DNA from: Chitinophagaceae bacterium
GTDB lineage: Bacteria > Bacteroidota > Bacteroidia > Chitinophagales > Chitinophagaceae
Length of the DNA: 6,307 bases
Direction of reading: 5' to 3'
NCBI GenBank assembly: GCA_025362915.1
Contig: JANYEU010000195.1
Location: 1-6,307 of the forward strand
A program made the translations under genes and the position numbers. Below the pieces are notes generated by a model. It ran no database searches, was not told where the DNA came from, and was given only the letters and a program-made list of their open reading frames with translations. Numbering within the stretch: position 1 is the stretch's first letter; every line of letters begins with the position of its first letter. This document shows, in pieces, positions 1 to 5,327 of this stretch.

Positions 1-359
1 ATACCCAATCCTGGAATGCCACATAAAACCTGATGCAAAAGTAGTCACAGATGCCTATCCAAGCTATGGCAAGTTGAACGAGAAGTTTGCGAGGGCAAGG
101 CAGGTAAAATCAATGAAGGGGGCCAACTTCCTGGAAATGCAACAACAAATCATGAACATGAAAGGCACCTTAAGGGGTATACACCATAAATGCAGCGACA
201 AACACTTACAGGGATACTTGGACCAGCACTGTTTTAGAACTAACAGGAGAACTATGAAAAACCCTATTGTACTTAACCTTATTGAAAAAGCAATAGTAAA
301 AAAAGTAATAAACTATAAGTATTTAAAGGCTTTAGCAGCTTAAGTATACTAGTCTATAC
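1..359 (+). mobile_element. 3' end of an IS1595-family (ISXO2-like) insertion sequence
   Basis: This is the right-hand part of an insertion sequence whose left part lies outside the window. The family call comes from the transposase it carries. The exact outer end is not certain. After the transposase stop there is a short inverted repeat, GTATA (344-348) and TATAC (355-359), and beyond it the sequence looks like ordinary chromosome (a parS site and then ybeY). If the mnmG remnant is read correctly, native sequence reaches to about 357 and the element ends near 354-359. The terminal inverted repeat and target duplication cannot be confirmed without the left end. Confidence 0.7.
2..343 (+). 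CDS. IS1595/ISXO2-like transposase, C-terminal part (5' partial)
   Basis: This is the C-terminal part, about 113 residues, of a DDE-type transposase that moves its own insertion sequence. The frame is open to the left edge, so the gene starts outside the window. The first visible residues include VVTDAYPSYGKL, which fits the second catalytic Asp region of the ISXO2-like domain. Further on come an N/E-containing segment (ANFLEMQ), KGTLRGIHHKCS, and KHLQGYLDQHCFRTNRR. The last matches the family signature of the form HLQ-YLDEF-FR-NRR. The usual acidic residue of YLDEF is Gln here (codon 224-226), and the neighbouring positions also differ (H for F, T for F/Y), so the enzyme may be inactive or divergent. 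The stop TAA is at 341-343. An internal TTG at 74 is not the true start. The family assignment is from motifs only. Confidence 0.85.
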   Translation, partial: YPILECHIKPDAKVVTDAYPSYGKLNEKFARARQVKSMKGANFLEMQQQIMNMKGTLRGIHHKCSDKHLQGYLDQHCFRTNRRTMKNPIVLNLIEKAIVKKVINYKYLKALAA

Positions 360-383
360 ATTAAAATGTTTCACGTGGAACAT
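354..383 (-). pseudogene. mnmG: Putative 5' remnant of mnmG (gidA), cut by the insertion sequence
   Basis: On the - strand an ATG at 383-381, 2 nt after the ybeY stop, opens the frame MFHVKHFNV followed by TAG. In Bacteroidota mnmG, the FAD-dependent tRNA uridine-5-carboxymethylaminomethyl modification enzyme, commonly lies directly after ybeY. Its product begins with a few residues and then a [YF]DVIVVG-like dinucleotide-binding strand. The position, spacing and F-N-V ending fit that start, and the frame stops where IS sequence appears to begin. MFHV is also what any parS site preceded by A encodes in this frame, so the residues alone are weak evidence. The stronger arguments are the 2-nt spacing and the gene order. 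The rest of mnmG could lie beyond the IS, outside the window, or an intact copy could exist elsewhere. Confidence 0.45.
367..382 (-). other. parS: parS chromosome-partitioning site (ParB binding)
   Basis: The + strand reads TGTTTCACGTGGAACA, so the - strand reads TGTTCCACGTGAAACA. That is an exact match to the known 16-bp bacterial parS form TGTTNCACGTGAAACA. The core is CACGTG at 372-377, and the palindrome extends to 20 bp (365-384) with a single mismatched pair (371/378). ParB (Spo0J) nucleates here, spreads, and loads SMC to organise and segregate the replication origin region. The site lies between the IS end and the ybeY stop and overlaps the putative mnmG start. Sites of this type cluster near the origin in most bacteria, so this window is probably origin-proximal (inference). 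Confidence 0.88.
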
Positions 384-385
384 TG

Positions 386-814
386 TTATAAAGAAAGAAA
401 TAGATTGATATAATAATCTTCTCTTTCTCTCATTAGTTTAATATCCTTTCTCTTCTTATCTAAGTATCCGCACAAATGGAGACATCCGTGGAATATTACC
501 CGAAGAGTTTCGTTTAATAGGTTTGTTTTTTGAGAAAATGCATTATCCTTTATCCTGTCAAGACTAATATATATTTCACCCATGATTGGTTCTCCTTCTT
601 CTTGTAAAGAGAAAGTAATAATGTCAGTATAATAATCATGATTAAGATGATCTTTATTGATTTGAAGTAGGTAATCATCAGAGCAAAAGATGTAATTAAG
701 TTCGGATAATTCGATATTTTCCTTTTCAAAAAGGGAAAGAACGAAAGACTTTAGTTTTGTCTTATCAGAAAAGGATAGTTTTCTATCCGCATAATTAAAC
801 TTTACACTCGCCAT
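386..814 (-). CDS. ybeY: Endoribonuclease YbeY (16S rRNA maturation and ribosome quality control)
   Basis: This is a 142-residue single-domain metal-dependent RNase of the UPF0054 family, which takes part in 16S rRNA 3' end maturation and ribosome quality control in the cytoplasm. The family core is clear: INKDHLNHDYYTDIITFSL at about residues 52-70, MGEIYIS at 78-84, and the metal site HGCLHLCGY at 109-117. His109 and His113 are the first two zinc ligands. At the place of the usual third His (HGxLHxxGYDH) the protein has Leu118-Asp119, so Asp119 is the likely replacement ligand. From memory, GYxDK at this spot is common in Bacteroidota, so I read it as a lineage variant and not as loss of function. 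The ATG at 814 gives a normal family length. No Shine-Dalgarno sequence is visible, and the upstream stretch is AT-rich. It is transcribed divergently from feoA. The usual downstream partner mnmG appears to be interrupted. Confidence 0.95.
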   Translation of the reverse strand: MASVKFNYADRKLSFSDKTKLKSFVLSLFEKENIELSELNYIFCSDDYLLQINKDHLNHDYYTDIITFSLQEEGEPIMGEIYISLDRIKDNAFSQKTNLLNETLRVIFHGCLHLCGYLDKKRKDIKLMREREDYYINLFLSL

Positions 815-824
815 AATTAATAAT

Positions 825-832
825 TACTTTTG
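825..832 (+). promoter_or_regulatory. Candidate Bacteroidota -7 promoter element for feoA-nadD (distal)
   Basis: TACTTTTG matches the Bacteroidota primary sigma factor -7 consensus TAnnTTTG. About 20 nt upstream is TTTA (801-804), one base off the TTTG -33 element, lying inside the first codons of the divergent ybeY. Transcription would start near 839 and give a leader of about 85 nt before the feoA ATG. Such AT-rich matches are frequent by chance, so this is tentative. Confidence 0.35.
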
Positions 833-872
833 CAACTTCAAAAATCGTAATAAACAAGAGACTTAGCGGGTT

Positions 873-880
873 TATTTTTG
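873..880 (+). promoter_or_regulatory. Candidate Bacteroidota -7 promoter element for feoA-nadD (proximal)
   Basis: TATTTTTG is a second full match to TAnnTTTG, with a leader of about 38 nt to the feoA ATG. No clear TTTG or TTG -33 element lies at the right distance. Just downstream are a TAAGTAG direct repeat (881-887 and 893-899, 12-nt period) and an 11-bp palindrome AGTAATTTACT (900-910), which might serve as operator sequence. I do not recognise them as Fur or any other known box. Confidence 0.33.
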
Positions 881-924
881 TAAGTAGGATACTAAGTAGA
901 GTAATTTACTAATAATTGATTGAA

Positions 925-1146
925 ATGAGAAGATTAAGTGAGTTGGGGATTGGTCAGAGGGCAGTGATACATTCATTTGAAAAGGATGATATTTTTATTA
1001 AACTCATGGAAATGGGCTGTGTGCCTGGGGAAGAAGTAAAAGTGATACAGGTAGCTCCTCTTGGAGATCCTATCTCAATAGCTGTTGCAGGATATAACCT
1101 TAGCTTGAGATTGAGTGAAGCAAGTAGTATTTTTTTAGAGGGATAA
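925..1146 (+). CDS. feoA: FeoA, ferrous iron transport accessory protein (SH3-like)
   Basis: This is a 73-residue small cytoplasmic protein of the FeoA SH3-like fold. FeoA normally assists the ferrous iron permease FeoB at the inner membrane. The family pattern is present in order: RRLSELGIGQRAVI at the N-terminus, a central KLMEMGCVPGEEVKV, then APLGDPISIAVAGYNLSLRLSEASSIFLEG at the C-terminus. The motif of the type LGxxPG...PLGDP...LR..EA is diagnostic. I chose the ATG at 925 because it gives the usual FeoA N-terminus; the TTG at 916 would add only MIE. No strong Shine-Dalgarno sequence is visible. It lies 16 nt upstream of nadD and is probably in the same transcript. No feoB follows, so it is either separated from feoB or acts with a permease encoded elsewhere. 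Confidence 0.9.
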   Translation: MRRLSELGIGQRAVIHSFEKDDIFIKLMEMGCVPGEEVKVIQVAPLGDPISIAVAGYNLSLRLSEASSIFLEG

Positions 1147-1162
1147 AATTTAATATTGCTAA

Positions 1163-1735
1163 ATGAAGATTGGTTTATATTTTGGTTCTTTTAACCCTAT
1201 TCACGTCGGACATTTGATAATAGCCAACCATGTAGCCAATTTTACAGATATGGAACAAGTGTGGTTTGTGGTAAGTCCTCAAAATCCATTAAAACCATCC
1301 TCCGAACTACTAAATGAGTACCACAGATTGCACTTGGTTCAAAAAGCGATAGAAGATAACCCTAAGTTAAAAGCATCCAACATTGAATTTAAACTAGCAA
1401 AACCCTCTTACACAATAGATACACTTATTCATCTTGCTGAGAAATATCCGAAACACCAATTTAGTGTAATTATGGGAAGTGATAGTTTTACTAATCTGCC
1501 CAAATGGAAAAACTATCAAACCATACTAAAGAAATACCCGTTAATTATTTATAAACGGCCATTATTTGAAGTTGATAATTCCAAGCTTAATGGGATGATT
1601 ACCATTCTAGATGCGCCATTATTAGAAATATCAGCATCATCTATAAGAAAAAGCATTAAGACTGGAAATAGTATCCAATACCTTGTTGCAGAAATAGTGA
1701 ATAAAGAGATAAAAGATAATGGATATTATAAATAA
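1163..1735 (+). CDS. nadD: Nicotinate-nucleotide adenylyltransferase (NAD synthesis)
   Basis: This cytoplasmic enzyme transfers AMP from ATP to nicotinate mononucleotide, giving deamido-NAD and pyrophosphate, a late step of NAD synthesis. At 190 residues it is the normal length for NadD. The nucleotidyltransferase signature GSFNPIHVGH occupies residues 8-17, with the ATP-binding His14 and His17. The central segment FSVIMGSDSFTNLPKWKNYQ (about residues 100-119) matches the NadD substrate region, where IMGxDxxxxLxxWxxxxxI is typical. ISASSIRKSI at 156-165 is the C-terminal ISSTxIR-type nucleotide-binding motif. The start ATG is the only one that yields the complete N-terminal motif. It follows feoA by 16 nt, which suggests co-transcription without an obvious functional link. 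The stop is followed by AAGGAG (1734-1739), but no start lies at a suitable distance from it. Confidence 0.95.
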   Translation: MKIGLYFGSFNPIHVGHLIIANHVANFTDMEQVWFVVSPQNPLKPSSELLNEYHRLHLVQKAIEDNPKLKASNIEFKLAKPSYTIDTLIHLAEKYPKHQFSVIMGSDSFTNLPKWKNYQTILKKYPLIIYKRPLFEVDNSKLNGMITILDAPLLEISASSIRKSIKTGNSIQYLVAEIVNKEIKDNGYYK

Positions 1736-1762
1736 GGAGTAATAAAATCACTACCCTTACTG

Positions 1763-1770
1763 CATCTTTG
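1763..1770 (+). promoter_or_regulatory. Weak candidate -7 element for the polysaccharide synthase gene
   Basis: CATCTTTG, followed by CATC, is one base off TAnnTTTG. It lies about 22 nt before the ATG at 1792, inside the 56-nt gap after nadD. No convincing -33 element is seen, so read-through from feoA-nadD is equally possible. Confidence 0.25.
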
Positions 1771-1791
1771 CATCTTGTTTTAAACCCGTCT

Positions 1792-4700
1792 ATGTCTGAA
1801 GCACAACAAATTTTTCAAACGAGTAACCCATCCCGCTGGCAAAGGTTAAAATGGGGGTCACGCATTTTTATATTGCTAGTAATATTTGCAATTGCTGTTA
1901 TTACTTTAACACTAAAAAGTGTTTCTAAATCCAATGATAAAATACCAGTAGATGTAAGAGCAATAAAAAAAGTACTTTCTGGTAGTGTTCCAACAGTCGA
2001 TAAAGAAAGTAATATTGGTAAGTATAATAAAGGATTTAAGTTTTACATACATAATCAGTGGGTGGTTGGAAAAGGTGTTGGACAAAAGGATACTGTCTTA
2101 AATCTTTCAAACTCAAACTTATTTAGTGATAGTCTAGGTGTAAGGGCTGCATTCTATATGCCATGGGATCCCCAGTCTTTATTTTCTTTAAGGAGAAATG
2201 TTCAAAAGGTAAATCTGGTTTTGCCAGAGTGGTTTTTTATTAATCCAAAAGCAGATACTTTAATAGTAAATATAGATAAGGAGGCATATGATATAGTTAA
2301 GGGTGCCAATGTGAAGATGATGCCCATGTTATCTAATTCATATAATGACCAACCAACAGTAGAGGCTTTAGCCAGAATAATAGAAAATCCTGCAAAAAGG
2401 GAAAGCCTCATAAATAGTATCTTAAAACAACTAAGCAGGTTGAAATTTATAGGAATAAATATTGACTTTGAAGATGTAAAAATTAGGAATAGTAAGAACC
2501 TCTGGTCTTTTCAAGTTGAGTTATACTCAAGATTACATGAAAATAATTTCTTGGTTACCCAAAACGCCTCACCGTTCAATGATTTCAATTACAAACACTT
2601 AGCAAAGGATAATGATTATGTTTTTTTAAAAGCGTATGACGAACATTCAAATTATACCAAGAGTGGTTCAATCTGCAGTCAAAAATGGATTGAGGAAAGG
2701 GTGGATAATTTGGCAAAATACGTATCTCCCGCTAAAATTGTAGTTGATATTGCTGCCCATGGTTATGATTGGGGCGGGGCGAAGGATACGGTAAAAACAC
2801 TCACCTATCAGCAGGCATTGATTACTGCTAGGGAGAGTGATGCTGTTGTAGATTTTAATAATGATACGTATTGCACGCATTATCAATATTATGACGACAA
2901 AGATGTACTGCACAACGTGGATTTTGTTGATGCGGCCACGGATTTTAATGCAATTAGATTTTCAACTGAATATGGATTGGCAGGAACAGCCCTTTGGAGA
3001 CTTGGAGCTGAGGATAGTAGGGTTTGGGAGTTTTATAATTTGCCAATGACTAGGGCAACATTAAAGAAATTTGATTTTGCAGAATTTAATAAGGTAGAAG
3101 GAAGTAGGACCGTTGACTATATTGGGGCAGGGGAAATTTTGGATGTATTGGCAGCACCAACCAGTGGTAGAATAACCACAGAAATAGATACATCAAGTAT
3201 GTTGATCAGTGAGGAAAAATATGATGCCCTCCCCTCTTCTTATGTGGTTCGGAAATTTGGAAAAACTTCTAAACCAAAGCTTGTACTTACTTATGATGAT
3301 GGTCCAGATCCAAAATACACTAAAGAAATACTGGATACCCTTGCCTATTACCATGTTCCAGCCACTTTTTTTGTTGTTGGAATAGAAGCTGAAAACAATA
3401 TCCCACTAATAAAAAGAATTTTACGAGAAGGTCATGAAATAGGCAACCACACATTTACCCATCCTGATATGAGTAAGGTTAGTAGAGATAGGGCTTTGTT
3501 GGAAATGGATGCTACTAAACTATTGATAGAATGTATAACTGGACGAAGTATCGTAATGTTTAGGGCGCCATTTAATGCAGATAGCGAACCAGAAAAGAAT
3601 GAGGAACTTGTTCCGGTTGCCTTGAGTAGAACACGTAATTATATTACTGTTGGGGAAAGTCTTGATCCAGAGGATTGGCAGAAAGGAGAAATACAAAATT
3701 TTAATGCGGATACTATTGTAAGTAGGGTTATTAAGGAATATGAAAGGAATCTCAAGAATGGTGATAGTAGTAATATTATACTCCTTCATGATGGTGGTGG
3801 TGATAGAAGTCAAACAGTATTAGCTACTGGCAAATTAATACGATACTATCGCGCTAGAGGATACACGTTTACCAGTGTAGCAGACTTACTAGGAAAAACA
3901 AGAGATGATTTAATGCCGTATGCCAGCAGTAAGGATTATTATAAATTGAAAATCAATTATTTATGGGCAATATCCGTGTATTATTCCACACACATCTTCT
4001 TTGCCATCTTCTTAATTTTCATGATAGTAAGCACGATACGGTTGCTTATTTTAGGTGCGCTTTCTTTCTTGCAAAGGAGAAGGGAAAAAGATATCGTATA
4101 TAATGAACCGATAGACAACTATCCTCTTGTTTCCATTATTGTTCCTGCGTATAATGAGGAAGTAAATGTTGTTAGCTCATTATATAACTTATTGAAATGC
4201 GATTATCCTAATTTTAATGTTGTCTTTGTAGATGATGGTAGTAAAGACAAAACTTGGGAAATAGTAACTAAGGAATTTTCAGCCAATAAGAACATTAAAC
4301 TCTACACTAAAGTAAATGGAGGAAAAGCTTCGGCTTTAAATTTTGGATTGAATGAAACTAACGCCGATTATGTAGTATGTATTGATGCCGATACAAAGCT
4401 TGCCTCCAACGCTGTAAGGTTACTCATGAAGCATTTCTTGATGCAGCCAAAAGGGCGTCATCAAAAGATTGGCGCAGTAGCCGGAGTTGTAAAAGTGGGC
4501 AATGAGGTTAATATCCTGACCAAATGGCAAAACATTGAGTATATAACCAGCCAGAACTTTGACAGAAAGGGGTTTGCCTACGCCAACGCAATAACAGTTG
4601 TGCCTGGAGCAATAGGCGCCTTTAAAAAGATGGCAATTAAGGCTGCTGGAGGCTTTACCACAGATACTTTGGCAGAAGATTGCGACCTAACAATTAGAAT

Positions 4701-5217
4701 ACTAAGATGTGGCTATATTATTGCCAACGAACCCAATGCAATTGCCTATACAGAAGCTCCAGAAACGTTAAAGATGTTTATGAAACAGCGTTTCCGGTGG
4801 AGTTTTGGCGTGATGCAGACCTTTTGGAAGCATCGGGACTTATTGTTAACTACAAGAATAAAGTCTTTGGGTTGGATAGCACTACCAGATATTCTAGTGT
4901 TTAAATACATCATTCCTATTTTTTCTCCGATAGCAGACATATTGATGATTTTTGGTCTCTTTACTGATAATGCCAGTAAAATATTGTGGTATTATCTACT
5001 CTTCACATTTGTTGATACCATCATAGCAGGAATTTCTTTCTTATTTGAGAAGGAAAATCCACTCAAATTGGTTTGGTTAATTCCACAACGAATCATTTAT
5101 CGCTGGATAATGCTTGTAGTACTATATCGCTCTTTAAAGAGGGCTTTAAAAGGAGAATTGCAAAATTGGGGTGTATTAAAACGTACAGGAAATGTTAAAG
5201 AGGTAAATATTGATTAA
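1792..5217 (+). CDS. Fusion of GH18-like glycosidase, NodB/CE4 deacetylase and processive GT2 polysaccharide synthase
   Basis: This is a 1141-residue inner-membrane protein with three enzyme modules. Residues 1-24 are basic (R15, R18, K20, R24), and TM1 is about 25-41. The GH18 domain is about 116-415: it has the catalytic strand GINIDFE (221-227; Asp225, Glu227), YDEH at 282-285, and LWRLGAED with Trp402 at the barrel end. The NodB/CE4 domain is about 497-690: TYDDGP at 500-505, H553xxxH557, RAPF at 591-594, LDPEDW at 624-629 and LLHDGG at 664-669, so all five CE4 motifs are present. TM2 is about 735-757, followed by RRR (762-764). The GT2 domain is about 778-1020: VDDGS 813-817, DAD 865-867, LAED 960-963 and QRFRW 999-1003. 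Three or so hydrophobic segments follow between 1029 and 1112. Charges place GH18 and CE4 in the periplasm and GT2 in the cytoplasm. The likely role is synthesis, export and deacetylation of an N-acetylhexosamine polymer, by analogy with PgaB plus PgaC. The polymer is unknown. I chose the ATG at 1792 over the TTG at 1768. Confidence 0.9.
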   Translation: MSEAQQIFQTSNPSRWQRLKWGSRIFILLVIFAIAVITLTLKSVSKSNDKIPVDVRAIKKVLSGSVPTVDKESNIGKYNKGFKFYIHNQWVVGKGVGQKDTVLNLSNSNLFSDSLGVRAAFYMPWDPQSLFSLRRNVQKVNLVLPEWFFINPKADTLIVNIDKEAYDIVKGANVKMMPMLSNSYNDQPTVEALARIIENPAKRESLINSILKQLSRLKFIGINIDFEDVKIRNSKNLWSFQVELYSRLHENNFLVTQNASPFNDFNYKHLAKDNDYVFLKAYDEHSNYTKSGSICSQKWIEERVDNLAKYVSPAKIVVDIAAHGYDWGGAKDTVKTLTYQQALITARESDAVVDFNNDTYCTHYQYYDDKDVLHNVDFVDAATDFNAIRFSTEYGLAGTALWRLGAEDSRVWEFYNLPMTRATLKKFDFAEFNKVEGSRTVDYIGAGEILDVLAAPTSGRITTEIDTSSMLISEEKYDALPSSYVVRKFGKTSKPKLVLTYDDGPDPKYTKEILDTLAYYHVPATFFVVGIEAENNIPLIKRILREGHEIGNHTFTHPDMSKVSRDRALLEMDATKLLIECITGRSIVMFRAPFNADSEPEKNEELVPVALSRTRNYITVGESLDPEDWQKGEIQNFNADTIVSRVIKEYERNLKNGDSSNIILLHDGGGDRSQTVLATGKLIRYYRARGYTFTSVADLLGKTRDDLMPYASSKDYYKLKINYLWAISVYYSTHIFFAIFLIFMIVSTIRLLILGALSFLQRRREKDIVYNEPIDNYPLVSIIVPAYNEEVNVVSSLYNLLKCDYPNFNVVFVDDGSKDKTWEIVTKEFSANKNIKLYTKVNGGKASALNFGLNETNADYVVCIDADTKLASNAVRLLMKHFLMQPKGRHQKIGAVAGVVKVGNEVNILTKWQNIEYITSQNFDRKGFAYANAITVVPGAIGAFKKMAIKAAGGFTTDTLAEDCDLTIRILRCGYIIANEPNAIAYTEAPETLKMFMKQRFRWSFGVMQTFWKHRDLLLTTRIKSLGWIALPDILVFKYIIPIFSPIADILMIFGLFTDNASKILWYYLLFTFVDTIIAGISFLFEKENPLKLVWLIPQRIIYRWIMLVVLYRSLKRALKGELQNWGVLKRTGNVKEVNID

Positions 5218-5262
5218 AAATTATTGTGGAATGAATGTAAATTATCGTACAACAAATAATAG

Positions 5263-5293
5263 TTTACTCCTCCCATATAATTTCTTTTCTTTG
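5263..5293 (+). promoter_or_regulatory. Candidate Bacteroidota promoter for the transketolase subunit gene
   Basis: TTTA at 5263-5266 and TTTCTTTG at 5286-5293 are separated by 19 nt, which suits the TTTG-N19-TAnnTTTG arrangement with one mismatch in each element. Transcription would begin near 5300, leaving a leader of about 28 nt to the ATG at 5328. The leader is A-rich (AGTAAAAAATTACATA) with no Shine-Dalgarno sequence, which is normal in this phylum. The upstream gap (5218-5262) shows no clear terminator hairpin. Confidence 0.35.
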
Positions 5294-5327
5294 CGACACT
5301 TAAAATTAAACAGTAAAAAATTACATA

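Noticed and set aside
365..384. Palindrome as an intrinsic terminator for ybeY
   Set aside because: It has no loop and no T-tract, and its sequence is an exact parS match, which explains it better.
366..413. Small + strand frame MFHVEHCYKERNRLI overlapping parS
   Set aside because: The parS palindrome gives MFHV on either strand when preceded by A. This frame runs antisense into ybeY, ends at once, and has no gene-order support, unlike the - strand frame.
916..1146. TTG start at 916 for feoA
   Set aside because: The ATG at 925 gives the usual FeoA N-terminus, and the extra three residues have no family support.
1768..1791. TTG start at 1768 for the fusion protein
   Set aside because: The TTG overlaps the candidate -7 element, and the ATG at 1792 gives a sensible basic N-terminus ahead of TM1.
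2202..3813. Several antisense or offset open frames inside the fusion gene
   Set aside because: They show no recognisable motifs and overlap a long gene whose domains are all in frame.
4707..4940. Short open frames on both strands within the GT2 region
   Set aside because: They are shadows of the GT2 coding frame, which carries the LAED and QRFRW motifs here.
1792..5217. Calling the fusion a pgaABCD-type locus
   Set aside because: Only an analogy in enzyme classes is supported. There is no outer-membrane porin or PgaD-like gene, and the glycosidase domain is GH18-like and not the PgaB type.
5276..5281. TATAAT as a classic sigma-70 -10 box
   Set aside because: Bacteroidota primary sigma factors prefer TAnnTTTG, and no TTGACA lies upstream at the right spacing. 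It is likely chance in AT-rich DNA.
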